Shown in pieces: positions 44,197 through 53,613 of a stretch of 64,000 bases of DNA. The stretch spans positions 2,480,001 to 2,544,000 of the forward strand of contig NZ_SHLA01000001.1 in the NCBI RefSeq assembly GCF_004217565.1, read 5' to 3'. The notes under the pieces were generated by a model that had not been told where the DNA came from, did no database searches, and was given only the letters and a program-made list of their open reading frames with translations. Origin of the DNA: Zhihengliuella halotolerans. Its GTDB lineage: Bacteria; Actinomycetota; Actinomycetes; Actinomycetales; Micrococcaceae. Position 1 is the stretch's first letter; the number at the start of each line of letters is the position of its first letter. A program made the translations under genes and the position numbers.

Positions 44197-44276
44197 CACA
44201 TCCCGCACGCGTGATCCGGGTCGCTTCGGGCCTCCGGCAGGGGGCGCGGCGCCGAAGTTACCGTACAGTAGGTTGG

Positions 44277-44810
44277 ATGGACAGCCGCACTCCTAACCCC
44301 GAAAGCGCCGGTCGCCGCAGTGTCGTCAAGGCCGCCGCGTGGACCGTCCCCACGATCGCCGTAGCCGTCGCCGCCCCCGCCGCTGCCGCCAGTGTTCAGG
44401 TCACGAACGCCGACGCGAACTACTACTGGGCCGGCGAATCCCAGGGCATGTGGGTCGGCCTGGACCCAGCGGCGTCCGATCTGCGCGTGAACTTCTCAAC
44501 GCAGATCGCCTTCCGCTCCACTGCGGATCTGCCGTCCCCGCCGGAGGGTGTCATGATCCTGACGCTGATGTTCTCCTCCCCGGTGCGACTCGACACCGTG
44601 CCGGCCGGCTGGTCGTTCTCGCCTTCAGCGGGCACGGACTCGACCTCGTTCACACTGACCTCAACGGGTCCCCTCGCCTGGGGCCACCAGCTGACCGCGA
44701 ACTTCACCGGCACCGAGCCGGGACCGATGACCGTGACGGCGCTGATGGACACCACCAGCGCCGCCACGACCTCCGAACCGGCAACGGCCGCGGCGAGCTT
44801 GACCGCCTGA
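44277..44810 (+). CDS. Tat-exported hypothetical protein
   Basis: 177 residues. The N terminus GRRSVVKAAAWTVPTIAVAV with AAPAAAA is a twin-arginine-type signal found in many short secreted actinomycete proteins. The mature part is beta-rich and Ser/Thr-rich (LRVNFSTQIAFRSTADLPSP, VTALMDTTSAATTSEPATA), likely an immunoglobulin-like surface domain. Function unknown. AGGTTGG precedes the ATG. Confidence 0.75.
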   Translation: MDSRTPNPESAGRRSVVKAAAWTVPTIAVAVAAPAAAASVQVTNADANYYWAGESQGMWVGLDPAASDLRVNFSTQIAFRSTADLPSPPEGVMILTLMFSSPVRLDTVPAGWSFSPSAGTDSTSFTLTSTGPLAWGHQLTANFTGTEPGPMTVTALMDTTSAATTSEPATAAASLTA

Positions 44811-44829
44811 CCTCCGCCGCGCCGTCCGG

Positions 44830-46446
44830 CTAAGCCGACGCCGTCGGCGCGATCCCGGTCTCCGCGACCGAGGCCATGACCTCGAGCATCGCGCCCTCCA
44901 GGTGGGAGCGCAGCCCGGCCGCCTCCGGGTCCGCCGCGACGTTCACGAGTTCGTCCGGGTCGGCACCGTGATCGTAGACCTCGACCTCGAGTGAGCCGAA
45001 GTACCGGGTCATCCGTCCGCGCGGTGTGAGCACCGTCCGGATCGTGATCGGCGCGGGCAGCCCCTCCGGGGAGAACGGCTGCTCCTCCTCTACGAGCAGC
45101 GCCTCCCGCCACGGGTGCACCGCGGCGGCGCCGTCGTCGTCGCGCCCCAGAAGCGGCGCCAGGCTGCGCCCCTGGATCCCGCGGAACGCCCGGGCCCCCG
45201 ACAGCTCGATGAACGTCGGCGCCAGATCCGCCGTCGAGACCAGCTCGGCCGCGCGCCCGGCGGCCACACCCGGGCCGGCTACCACGAGCGGGACGCGCGT
45301 CACGGCCCGGTAGTGCACGAAGTGTTTGAGCATCAAACCGTGGTCGCCGAACAAGTCGCCGTGGTCTGCGGTGAACACGATGAGCGTGTTCTCCGCCTGC
45401 CCGGTCTCCTCGAGCGCGCGCAGCAGCCGGCCGATCTGGTCGTCGATGAACTCGATCAACCCGTACTGCGCGGCCAGTGCCTCGCGGTACTGCTGCTCGT
45501 CGACCGCGAACGTCATGGTCGGGTCCGGATCCGGTGTTCCGCGCCGGGCCGCCATCCGCCGGATGTGCTCCGGCGAGCGCGCGTGGTCCTGGTCGAAGCC
45601 GACCGGCATCCGCACGTCCTCGGGTCGGTGCCGGTCGGCGTACTCCGCCGGCGGGGCGAACGGGTGGTGGGGGTCGGGGAAGGAGACGAAGAGGAAGAAC
45701 GGGTCCTCGTCCTCCGCAGCGGCCCGCACACGCGCCTCCGCCCGCTCCCCCACGTACTCGGTGGGGTGCGCCGAGGCCGGGATCGCCGACGTGTAGACCT
45801 GCTCCCACGCGTCTGAGCAGCGCGTGCTCGCAGCCGGGCCGCCCAGCGCGGGATCGACCCCGCGCTCGCGGGCCCAGTGCCGCCAGTGCCCGCCCGGGGA
45901 GTCCCCGTGGCCGATCACGAGGTCGACCTCGCCGTAGCCGTAGTAATCGTCCGGCAGGGGCAGGTATTCGGCGTCGTGCCGGGCGCGGTCCTCGTGACGG
46001 TCCCAGCCTGGTGTCCGTTCCCGCACGACGGCGTCCGGTGCCGCCTCGTCCGCGAGCAGCGGCGAGGTCTCGCGGATCTGCTCGATCTGATCCGGCTCGA
46101 ACTCCCAGCCCATGTTCTGGTGGTGCATCTTGCCGACCGCCGCCGTCGTGTAGCCGGACTCGGCCAGCTGCCGGACGAACGTGCTCGTGTCCGGGTCCAG
46201 CGGGATGCCGTTGCAGCGGGTGCCGTGGGCCGAGGGCCAGCGGCCGGCGAGCAGACTGGCCCGGTTCGGCATGCATGTGGGGCTGGCCACGTGGGCCTCG
46301 TCGAACACGGTGCCGCGCTCGGCGAGCGCGTCGAGGTTCGGCGTGTTCACGGTGTCGTCGCCGCCGAAACCCAGGTGATCGGCGCGCAGCTGGTCGGCGA
46401 CGACGAGCAGGATGTTGGGCCGCTCCGCGCCGTCGGGCCGGCTCAC
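44830..46446 (-). CDS. Sulfatase family hydrolase (arylsulfatase/choline-sulfatase-like)
   Basis: 538 residues. GTG start at 46446 overlaps the stop of the ABC ATPase gene (GTGA). Metal site ADQLRADHLG; formylglycine motif SPTCMPNRAS with Cys58, a Cys-x-Pro-x-Arg variant activated by formylglycine-generating enzyme; second metal region FTADHGDLFGDHG. No signal peptide, so it acts in the cytoplasm on imported sulfate esters and releases sulfate. Its position as the last gene of an organosulfur importer operon fits scavenging. Phosphonate monoester hydrolases share this fold and remain possible. Confidence 0.88.
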   Translation of the reverse strand: MSRPDGAERPNILLVVADQLRADHLGFGGDDTVNTPNLDALAERGTVFDEAHVASPTCMPNRASLLAGRWPSAHGTRCNGIPLDPDTSTFVRQLAESGYTTAAVGKMHHQNMGWEFEPDQIEQIRETSPLLADEAAPDAVVRERTPGWDRHEDRARHDAEYLPLPDDYYGYGEVDLVIGHGDSPGGHWRHWARERGVDPALGGPAASTRCSDAWEQVYTSAIPASAHPTEYVGERAEARVRAAAEDEDPFFLFVSFPDPHHPFAPPAEYADRHRPEDVRMPVGFDQDHARSPEHIRRMAARRGTPDPDPTMTFAVDEQQYREALAAQYGLIEFIDDQIGRLLRALEETGQAENTLIVFTADHGDLFGDHGLMLKHFVHYRAVTRVPLVVAGPGVAAGRAAELVSTADLAPTFIELSGARAFRGIQGRSLAPLLGRDDDGAAAVHPWREALLVEEEQPFSPEGLPAPITIRTVLTPRGRMTRYFGSLEVEVYDHGADPDELVNVAADPEAAGLRSHLEGAMLEVMASVAETGIAPTASA

Positions 46447-47297
46447 TTCTGGGCCTGCCGGATCAGGGACAGGGTGCGCGAGCGCAGTTCGGCGAACGCC
46501 GGCAGCGCGCGTGTGGTGATCTGGTCTCGCTGGGCGGGCAGGTCCACCTCGATGATCTCGAGGACGCTTGCCGGTTTGCCGCCGATCGCGATGATCCGGT
46601 CGGAGAGGTAGACGGCCTCGTCGATGTCGTGGGTGACGACCACGATCGTCATGCCCAGCTTCTCGCGGATCGACAGGCACAGGTCCTCGAGCTCGAACCG
46701 GGTCTGCGCGTCCACGGACGCGAACGGCTCGTCCATGACCAGGACCTCCGGCCGATAGGCGAGCGCGCGGGCGATCGCCACGCGCTGCTGCATGCCTCCG
46801 GAGAGCTGCCACGGGTACTGCTTGGCCGCGTGGGAGAGCCCGACGGCGGCCAGCGCGTCCTCGATCCTGCTCGCCGTCTCCGCCGCGGGGAGGCGCATGT
46901 GCCGCAGTGGCAGCCGCACGTTCTTCTCCACGGTCAGCCACGGCATGAGCGAGCGCGAGTAGTCCTGGAAGACCAGGGCCATCTCGGCGGGCGGCCCGTG
47001 CAGCGGCTTGCCGTCGATGTACATGGCACCGCCCGTCGAGGGGTGCAGGCCGGCGAGGCATTTGAGCAGGGTCGTCTTGCCGACGCCGGACGGGCCGACG
47101 ATGCAGGCGACCTCGCCTTTGTCCACGGAGAACGTCAGGTCTCCGATGATCTGCTTCTCCTGATCGCCGCGCCCGTAGGACTTGGCCAGATGTTCCACGC
47201 GCAGGCGCGGTTCGGTGTGTGTCACGGTGTCCTCCCGGAGGGACGGTTGGCGGGTGGTGTGCTCGGCGTTGCCCGAGCCGGCGTACACGGTGCTCAT
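46443..47297 (-). CDS. ABC transporter ATPase (SsuB/TauB type)
   Basis: 284 residues. Walker A GPSGVGKTT, signature LSGGMQQRVAIARAL, Walker B VLVMDEPFASVDAQT, H-loop VVTHDIDEAVYLSDR: the layout of nitrate/sulfonate/taurine importers. N-terminal 30 residues are an unstructured extension. Overlaps the permease gene before it (ATGA) and the sulfatase after it (GTGA). Confidence 0.92.
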   Translation of the reverse strand: MSTVYAGSGNAEHTTRQPSLREDTVTHTEPRLRVEHLAKSYGRGDQEKQIIGDLTFSVDKGEVACIVGPSGVGKTTLLKCLAGLHPSTGGAMYIDGKPLHGPPAEMALVFQDYSRSLMPWLTVEKNVRLPLRHMRLPAAETASRIEDALAAVGLSHAAKQYPWQLSGGMQQRVAIARALAYRPEVLVMDEPFASVDAQTRFELEDLCLSIREKLGMTIVVVTHDIDEAVYLSDRIIAIGGKPASVLEIIEVDLPAQRDQITTRALPAFAELRSRTLSLIRQAQK

Positions 47298-48070
47298 GCT
47301 GCGCGCTCCTGTCGTTTGGATCCGATGTACCAGGCCAGGACGCGGGAGCGGGCGGCCTCGAAGAGGATGTTCGCGGCGAAGCCGAGGAAGCCGAGCAGCA
47401 GGATGCCGGCCCACATGTCGGCGGTGAGGAAGCTCTGCTGCGCCAGCAGCGTCATGGCGCCGATGCCCTGCGCGGAGCCGAGCATCTCCGAGGCGATCAT
47501 GACGATGAAGCCGATCTGCAGGCTGACCTGCATGCCGGCGGCGATCTGCGGGCCGGCCGCGGGCAGGTAGACCCGCAGCAGACGCTCGTGCCGGCGCAGC
47601 CGGTACACCGAGCACACGTCGCGCAGCCCGGTGTCGACCGCGCGGATGCCGTCGATCGTGGAGATCATGGTCGGGAAGGTGGCGGCCAACACGATCGACG
47701 TCACGCGCATCTCCTGGCCGAAGCCGATGAGCGTGATGAGGATCGGAATGAGCGCCACTGGCGGGATGCCGCGGATGAAGTGCAGGGCGGGTTCGAACAT
47801 GGCCCGCAGCACGGGCACGGTGGCGATCACGAATCCGAGCACGACGCCGGCGACCACCGAGATCGTGTAGCCGATGGCCAGGTTGCCCAGGCTCAGCAGC
47901 ACGTCGGAGGCGAACCGGTCGAACAGCCAGAGCGCCTGGAAGCGGTCCATGATCCGCGCCAACGGCGGGAAGAAGGCGTTGGTCGAGTTCGCGGACAGGA
48001 CCCACCAGGCGGCGATGACCGCCACGGGGGTGCCGATGCCGAGGGCGAGGTTCAGGGTGCGGCGTTTCAC
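47294..48070 (-). CDS. ABC transporter permease (SsuC/TauC type)
   Basis: 258 residues, about six membrane segments; EAA-like loop RLRRHERLLRVYLPAAGPQI. GTG start at 48070 overlaps the other permease's stop (GTGA). The open frame extends far upstream but this is only the neighbouring gene in another frame. It pairs with the permease at 48067-48891, giving a heterodimeric channel. Confidence 0.9.
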   Translation of the reverse strand: MKRRTLNLALGIGTPVAVIAAWWVLSANSTNAFFPPLARIMDRFQALWLFDRFASDVLLSLGNLAIGYTISVVAGVVLGFVIATVPVLRAMFEPALHFIRGIPPVALIPILITLIGFGQEMRVTSIVLAATFPTMISTIDGIRAVDTGLRDVCSVYRLRRHERLLRVYLPAAGPQIAAGMQVSLQIGFIVMIASEMLGSAQGIGAMTLLAQQSFLTADMWAGILLLGFLGFAANILFEAARSRVLAWYIGSKRQERAA

Positions 48071-48891
48071 GGCGTCTCCTTCCGGAACGACGGGTGCCAG
48101 TGCAGGACGCGGCGTTCGACGGCGGAACTGGCCCACTGCGAGGCCACGCCGAGGACGCCGAGGACCACCACGAGCGCGTAAAGCGTCGGGTAGAGCCCGC
48201 CGGCCTGCGCCTGATAGATGCTGCGCCCGAGGCCGGGGGCGCCGCCGAGCAGGCCGGCGACCACCACGATCACGAGCGAGGCCGGGGCGGAGACGCGCAC
48301 GGCCGTGCCGATGAACGCCGTCGCGCCGGGCAGGACCACGCGCCACAAGGTCTCGGCACGGCCCATCCCGTAGGAGCGGGCCGTGGCCAGGGCCACCGGG
48401 TCGGCGTCGCGGACGCCGGCGATCGCCTGGATCGAGACGGTCAGCAGGCAGCCGGCGACCACGAGGAATAGCGCCATCTTCGAGGTCGGGCCGAACACCA
48501 TGACGGCGAGCGGCAGGATCACGATCGGCGGGATGGGCTTGAGGAACTCGGTGATCGCGAGCGTCGCCGCCCACACGGGTTCGAACATGCCGATCAGCAC
48601 GCCCAGGATCACGCCCCCGGTCACGGCGAGCGCGAGCCCGGCCGCGGCGCTGGCGACGGTCACGCCCGTGTCGGCCCAGAACGCCGGCGTGGTGAGCAGA
48701 CGGGCCAGCTCGGTGAGCGTTGCCGTCACGGTCGGCAGGCCGGAACCGAAGGAGCCGGAGGCGGCGGCGAGCTGCCACGCGCCCAGCAGGATGATGGCGC
48801 CGACCGCGCCGAACACAACCTTCGCGGCGGGGGCGTCGACGTCGAGCCGTCGCCCGGCAGTGCTACTGCGCGGTGTAGACGAGATCGTCAT
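48067..48891 (-). CDS. ABC transporter permease (SsuC/TauC type)
   Basis: 274 residues, six membrane segments (first: VVFGAVGAIILLGAWQLAAA). EAA loop ATARSYGMGRAETLWRVVLP. Its start overlaps the binding-protein gene by 29 bases. Confidence 0.9.
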   Translation of the reverse strand: MTISSTPRSSTAGRRLDVDAPAAKVVFGAVGAIILLGAWQLAAASGSFGSGLPTVTATLTELARLLTTPAFWADTGVTVASAAAGLALAVTGGVILGVLIGMFEPVWAATLAITEFLKPIPPIVILPLAVMVFGPTSKMALFLVVAGCLLTVSIQAIAGVRDADPVALATARSYGMGRAETLWRVVLPGATAFIGTAVRVSAPASLVIVVVAGLLGGAPGLGRSIYQAQAGGLYPTLYALVVVLGVLGVASQWASSAVERRVLHWHPSFRKETP

Positions 48892-49849
48892 CGAGTTCCA
48901 CCTCCGACTCCAGGTAGCCGAGCTCGACGAGCGCGGTGTTGACGGCGTCGATGTCCGCCGGGTCGACCTCGCCCGGCCAGAAGCTGTCCGCGCCGCTCTC
49001 GAGCACGGCCCGGTCCACCTGGGTGAGTTCCGCGGCCTTGTCGACAGCTTCGTCGAGGTTCTCGTTGGCGTACGCGTTGGACTGGTAGATCGCGCGGACG
49101 AAGCCGGCCGCCGCTTCGGGGTTCTCCTCGGCGAACGCGCCCGAGGCGACCCAGAGGCCGATCGCTCCGTCGCCGAAGAACTGGGCGCCCGGCGCGGCGA
49201 GGTGGGTGTGGCCGTTCTCGGCCGCGGTGCTGGAGAACGGGGACACGAGCCCGGCGGCGTCGATGCGCCCCTGTTCGAGGGACTGGAGCGCCGAGGCCGG
49301 GTCGAGAACCATCCAGTTCACGGTGGCCGGGTCGCCGCCGTCGTCCAGGATCGCCTTGGCGATCGTGACCTCGAGCTGGGCGTTGCGCGCCGGCACGGAG
49401 ACCGACTTGCCCTCGAGTTCGGCCGGGGACTCGATGCCGTTGCCGGCCGCGGCGAAGAGGCCCGTGTCGTCCACCTGGCTCGGATCCTCGAGTTCCGAGG
49501 TGCCGTCCGGGTAGCCGTCGGCAGCGGCGAGGATCTGCAGGTCGACGCCCTGGGAGAGGCCGTTGAGCAGCGGGATCGACGGGGTGTAGGTGATGTCGAG
49601 CTGGCCGCTCTGCGCGGCGGCGATGCCGGCGGGCGGGTTGGCGACGACGCTGGTCTCGATCTCGAGGCCCTCGTCGGCGAAGAAGCCCTGCTCGACGCCG
49701 AGCGCGATCGCCGCGTCGGAGGCGATGCCGACCGTGCCGACCGTGAGCTTGGTGGTCTCGCCCTCGCCGGTGCCGCCGTCGGCTCCGCAGCCGGTGAGGG
49801 CCGCGCCGAGCACGAGGGCCGAGCCGAGGGCCAGGATGCGCTTGTTCAT
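48863..49849 (-). CDS. ABC transporter substrate-binding lipoprotein (SsuA/TauA/NMT1 type)
   Basis: 328 residues. Lipobox LTGC (Cys21), then an NMT1-like binding domain starting KLTVGTVGIASDAAIALGVE with QGFFADEGLEIE, the family hallmark for aliphatic sulfonate, taurine and thiamine-precursor binding proteins. Captures the substrate outside the membrane. The ATG at 49849 is chosen from the signal peptide. Confidence 0.9.
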   Translation of the reverse strand: MNKRILALGSALVLGAALTGCGADGGTGEGETTKLTVGTVGIASDAAIALGVEQGFFADEGLEIETSVVANPPAGIAAAQSGQLDITYTPSIPLLNGLSQGVDLQILAAADGYPDGTSELEDPSQVDDTGLFAAAGNGIESPAELEGKSVSVPARNAQLEVTIAKAILDDGGDPATVNWMVLDPASALQSLEQGRIDAAGLVSPFSSTAAENGHTHLAAPGAQFFGDGAIGLWVASGAFAEENPEAAAGFVRAIYQSNAYANENLDEAVDKAAELTQVDRAVLESGADSFWPGEVDPADIDAVNTALVELGYLESEVELDDDLVYTAQ

Positions 49850-49905
49850 GATGTTCTCCAGGTGGGTGAGGGTGTGCGGTGGGATGGTGGGTTGGTGAGT
49901 TCGGG

Positions 49906-51615
49906 TCAGCGCCGGTGGACGATCCGTCCGCCGGACACCGTGAGGGCCGTCGGAATCTGCAGCAGCCGACGCGGGTCCTCGGGCAGCGGCCCGGCCAGCA
50001 CGCAGAGGTCGGCGAGCTGCCCCGGCGCCACGCGGCCCTTGTCGCGCTCGGCGTGGTCCTGCCAGGCCGGCGTCCCGGTCATGAGGGCCAGGGCCGTGCG
50101 GAGGGGGAGCCGTTCGTCGTCGTTGCCGCCCGGGCCAGCGGTGGTGTCGCGCGTGGCCGCTGCGATGACGCTGTGACGCCAGTCGGGTGAGGTCACGGGG
50201 GCGTCGGAGGCGATGTTGGCCGGGACGCCCGCGGCCAGCGCGCTCGCGAGCGGCTGGTGGCGGGCGAAACGCTCGCCGCCGAGCACGTCGAGCATGAGCC
50301 GGCCCGCGGCGGACCGGATGGCCGGGTTGGTGCTGTAGCCGATGCGGTGCTCGCCGAGGCGCCGCAGGGCGTCGTCGTCCGCAAACGCCCCGTGGATGAT
50401 GTAGTGGCGGGCATCGCGCGGGGCGGCCGCGTTGGCCGCGGCGATCGCGTCGACGACGGCGGCGGTGGCCGCGTCCCCGGTCGCGTGCACCCCGGCCTGC
50501 AGCCCGGCCTCGTGGATCGCCGCGATGATGCCGTTCAACGCCTCGACGCGCTCCGCATCGGTGTCGCCGGCGATGACGAGGTGGCCGTGGTGGTGTCCGC
50601 ACGGAGTCCGATAGGTGTCGCTCATCCACGCGCTGCCGGAGCGCGGCGTGCCGTCCGCGAAAACCTTGACGCCCCCGATGCGCAGCTGCAGCGGATCGAT
50701 GCCGCGGCCCTCGAGCAGCCGCGGCAGCTCCGACGCGAGCCCGCGCCGGGTGGCCGCGGCGGTCGCTCCGCCCGTCCCGCTGAAGAGCATCAGCGCGGTG
50801 ATGCGCAGCGTCAGGTCGCCGGAGACCGCGAGATCGGCGAGGAGCTCGAGCGCGGAGGCCGTGCAGGCGCCGCTGAGCAGGCTCGCTCCGCCGGGGCCGA
50901 GCCCGGGCTCGGTGAGCGAGGTGATGCCGAGCGCGTGCAGGTCCGCCTGGTGGCGCATAACGGCGTCGCGCAGCCTCTCGTGGGGCAGTTCGGGGATGCC
51001 GGCCCCCGCGAGCCCCATCGCCGCGTCGGCGAAGTGGCCCGTGGGTGTCCCGTCGGCGGCCCGGGAGACCGTGCCGCCGGCGACGTCCTCGGCGGCGTGC
51101 AGGCCGAGCCGGTCCATCGCGGCGCGGTTGAGCAGCAGCTGGTGGCCGGTCTGGTCGTAGGCCACGACGGGGGCGTCGGGTCGGACGTGCGCGAGGCGTT
51201 CGGCGCCGCCGTCGCCGAGGACCGCGCCGTCCCAGCCGTGCGCCCTGATCCAGCCGTCGGGGCCCGGCTCGAGCGCGTCCAGGAGTGCGACGACGCCGTC
51301 CCAGTCCCGCGCCGCGCCCAGCGGGGCGAGGCAGTAGCGGGCGTAGGCGCTGGCGACGAAGTGCAGGTGGGCGTCGTTGAAGCCCGGCAGGATGGCCCCG
51401 CCGGCGGCGTCGACCACCTCGGTTCCACGGCCGGCGAGGTCAGCGAGCTCGTCGCCGCCGACCGCGGTAATTCGGCAGCCGGTGATCGCGACCGCGGTGG
51501 CGTCCGCGATGTCGTCGTGCTGTGTCGCCGCGCCGAAGCCGGCGGCTGCTCCGGGGACGGGGAGCACGGGAACAGTGCCGCCCGTGATCACCAGGTCGGG
51601 TTCCGGTGTGTTCAT
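49906..51615 (-). CDS. Amidohydrolase family protein (YtcJ-like)
   Basis: 569 residues; ATG 51615 has GAGGAGG 7 bases upstream. The metal-dependent amidohydrolase fold starts with a beta-sandwich (LVITGGTVPVLP), metal site GFNDAHLHF, then GVHATGDAATAAVVDAI and the catalytic Asp region ANIASDAPVTSP. YtcJ-like enzymes hydrolyse N-acyl or formamide groups. As first gene of the operon it probably trims the imported compound along with the sulfatase. No signal peptide, so cytoplasmic. Confidence 0.85.
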   Translation of the reverse strand: MNTPEPDLVITGGTVPVLPVPGAAAGFGAATQHDDIADATAVAITGCRITAVGGDELADLAGRGTEVVDAAGGAILPGFNDAHLHFVASAYARYCLAPLGAARDWDGVVALLDALEPGPDGWIRAHGWDGAVLGDGGAERLAHVRPDAPVVAYDQTGHQLLLNRAAMDRLGLHAAEDVAGGTVSRAADGTPTGHFADAAMGLAGAGIPELPHERLRDAVMRHQADLHALGITSLTEPGLGPGGASLLSGACTASALELLADLAVSGDLTLRITALMLFSGTGGATAAATRRGLASELPRLLEGRGIDPLQLRIGGVKVFADGTPRSGSAWMSDTYRTPCGHHHGHLVIAGDTDAERVEALNGIIAAIHEAGLQAGVHATGDAATAAVVDAIAAANAAAPRDARHYIIHGAFADDDALRRLGEHRIGYSTNPAIRSAAGRLMLDVLGGERFARHQPLASALAAGVPANIASDAPVTSPDWRHSVIAAATRDTTAGPGGNDDERLPLRTALALMTGTPAWQDHAERDKGRVAPGQLADLCVLAGPLPEDPRRLLQIPTALTVSGGRIVHRR

Positions 51616-51698
51616 GCTGGCCTCCTCGCCGTCGATGCGTCTGTGACTGCCGCCACACTCAAGAGTATGTCGCATGACTAAGTCACTTGACCAGCTTT

Positions 51699-51722
51699 TG
51701 TGAGAAGATTTTAAAGATCACA
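51699..51722. promoter_or_regulatory. Inverted repeat in the divergent control region
   Basis: TGTGA and TCACA, 14 bases apart, lie in an A+T-rich patch between the amidohydrolase and TetR genes. The spacing is wrong for CRP; a TetR site or promoter element is a possible reading. Confidence 0.3.
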
Positions 51723-51807
51723 GGACCCAGGCACCCAGAACAGGGTGCCGGCGGCCCGCCGATGCGGCGCCGCATACTATGGATCAGCAGGATCCAAGGA
51801 GGACGTC

Positions 51808-52419
51808 GTGGGCAGGGTTTCCGCTGCAGACCGCAGCCAGCAGTTCGTTGAAGCCGCCGCGCGCGTGATCGCCCAGGAGGGCGTCACCGCGGCGACCACC
51901 CGGAGGATCGCCCAGGAGGCCGACGCCCCGCTCGCCGCCCTGCACTACTGCTTCCGCAGCAAGGAGGACCTGCTGCTGGAGGTCTACCACCACCTCAGCC
52001 GCGACTACGCCCGGCAGCTCGACCCCCTACCCGAGCACGCTGGTCTTGCCGAAGTGGTGGACCTGCACATGCGGCGGATCTGGCGGCGCATGGCCGCGTC
52101 CCCCCACGAGCAGATCACGACGTTCGAGCTACTCCTGCGCGGACAGCGACTGACGAACCCGCGCGAGCGCGACCAGGCCCAGCAGGTCAACCGGCAGATG
52201 TACGACGCGTGGATCCGCTCCACCGCTTCGATCTTCGACGCCGGCGCGGAGACCTCGGGCGTGGAACCGGCGACGGACACGATGGTCGCCGCGCGCTTCG
52301 CCGTGGCCGGGATCGACGGCATCAGCATCCAGCACTTCTCCGATCCTGACGAGGACCGTTCCTGGCTCATGATCGACAAGCTCGTCGAGGCGCTCCAGGC
52401 CCTGCTGCTGCCCCGCTAG
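51808..52419 (+). CDS. TetR-family transcriptional regulator
   Basis: 203 residues from the GTG at 51808 with AAGGAGG 5-6 bases upstream. Helix-turn-helix: VIAQEGVTAATTRRIAQEAD, APLAALHYCFRSKEDLLLEV. The remaining helical ligand domain is diverged. Divergent from the amidohydrolase/importer/sulfatase operon and the obvious candidate to regulate it. Confidence 0.92.
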   Translation: MGRVSAADRSQQFVEAAARVIAQEGVTAATTRRIAQEADAPLAALHYCFRSKEDLLLEVYHHLSRDYARQLDPLPEHAGLAEVVDLHMRRIWRRMAASPHEQITTFELLLRGQRLTNPRERDQAQQVNRQMYDAWIRSTASIFDAGAETSGVEPATDTMVAARFAVAGIDGISIQHFSDPDEDRSWLMIDKLVEALQALLLPR

Positions 52420-52463
52420 AAGCGGCCGGCGATGCGGCGACCGCCGCTTCCCCGTTCCACCGA

Positions 52464-52524
52464 TTGACGACGCCCGCGTGACGTGGCACACTCGTGTAAT
52501 CGATTCCATGGAATCGATTACACG
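52464..52524 (+). promoter_or_regulatory. Ribose-operon promoter with 32-bp palindromic LacI operator
   Basis: TTGACG (52464-52469), a 17-base spacer and CACACT (52487-52492) form a plausible promoter. Directly after it, 52493-52524 is a perfect 32-bp palindrome, with half-site CGTGTAATCGATTCCA centred between 52508 and 52509, covering the expected transcription start. Its central ATCGATTCCATGGAATCGAT is consistent with a LacI-family operator. AAGGAG then precedes the lacI-type ATG at 52547. Confidence 0.85.
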
Positions 52525-52546
52525 ACCATGATCGAAGGAGCTCAGG

Positions 52547-53572
52547 ATGCAGCCGGTGACCATCCGCGACGTCGCCCGCGCCGCCGGCGTGTCCTCGGCC
52601 ACCGCCTCCCGCGTCCTCTCCGGCAACCCCGCCACGAGCGCCGCCTCCCGCGAGCGCGTCACCGCCGCGGCCGCCGAGCTCGGCTTCTCCCCCAACGCGC
52701 AGGCCCGCTCCCTGCGCTCGACGCGCACCGACAGCATCGCCCTGCTGATCTCCGACGTGCGCAACCCCTACTTCGCCGACCTCGCCCACGCCGTCGAGCA
52801 GGCCGCCCGCGCCCGCGGGCTCGTGACCTTCATCGGCAACGCGAACGAGGACCCGGCTCAGCAGGACGAGTTCCTCGACGCCATGATGTCCCGCCGCGTC
52901 GACGGCGTCCTCCTGGTCCCCCAGGGCCTGGCAGGCGGCGGCGGCGCTCAGGTGAGCCCTGCCGTCGAGCGCCTCCTGTCCCGGGACATCCCGACCGTCC
53001 TCGTCGACCGGACGCTGCCCGCCGCCGCAGCCCCGCACGTCACGGCTGAATCGGCCGCCGCGGTGCACGACGCCGTCGCGTCCCTGGCCGCGAACGGCCA
53101 CCGCCGCATCGCGTTCATCGGCGGGCCTGAGCACACCTCCACCGCCGCCGAGCGCTACGGCTGCTTCCGTGCCGCGCTCGCGGACCACGGCCTCGACGCG
53201 GACGAGGCGCTGCACTTCCACGGCGACTTCCGGACCGCCTCAGGTGCCGAGGGGGCGCGCTGGCTGCTCGGGCTCGACGACCGGCCCACCGCCGTCGTCG
53301 TCGCCGACTCCCCCATGGCGATCGGCGCCCTCGCCGTGTGGCGGGAGGCCGGCGTGCGCATCGGCGTCGACCTCAGCGTCATCACGTTCGACGACATCGA
53401 GGCGTTCGCGCTGCACGACCCACCGCTGGCGACCATCAGCCACGACCTCACCGCGATGGGCCGCGGCGCCGTCGACGCCCTCGCCACGCTCATGGCCGGC
53501 GATCCCACCGGCCACACCGTCCTGACCAGCACCTTCACGGGCGGGGCCTCCATCGGCCCCGCCCGCACCTGA
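52547..53572 (+). CDS. rbsR: LacI-family regulator of the ribose operon
   Basis: 341 residues. Helix-turn-helix TIRDVARAAGVSSATASRVL plus hinge helix NAQARSLRSTRT, then a sugar-binding core resembling RbsR (IALLISDVRNPYFADLAHAV, GGPEHTSTAAERYGCFRAAL). First gene of the rbs operon, behind the palindromic operator to which it probably binds. Confidence 0.9.
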   Translation: MQPVTIRDVARAAGVSSATASRVLSGNPATSAASRERVTAAAAELGFSPNAQARSLRSTRTDSIALLISDVRNPYFADLAHAVEQAARARGLVTFIGNANEDPAQQDEFLDAMMSRRVDGVLLVPQGLAGGGGAQVSPAVERLLSRDIPTVLVDRTLPAAAAPHVTAESAAAVHDAVASLAANGHRRIAFIGGPEHTSTAAERYGCFRAALADHGLDADEALHFHGDFRTASGAEGARWLLGLDDRPTAVVVADSPMAIGALAVWREAGVRIGVDLSVITFDDIEAFALHDPPLATISHDLTAMGRGAVDALATLMAGDPTGHTVLTSTFTGGASIGPART

Positions 53573-53613
53573 CCTTCCCGCCGCCCGCCGTTCACCGCCG
53601 AATGGAGCCCCGC

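Noticed and set aside
45477-47570. 697-codon plus-strand frame opposite the sulfatase and ABC ATPase
   Set aside because: Shadow frame; low-complexity Arg/Pro/Gly content.
51699-51722. TGTGA...TCACA as a CRP site
   Set aside because: The halves are 14 bases apart instead of 6, so a CRP reading does not hold; kept only as an unspecified inverted repeat.
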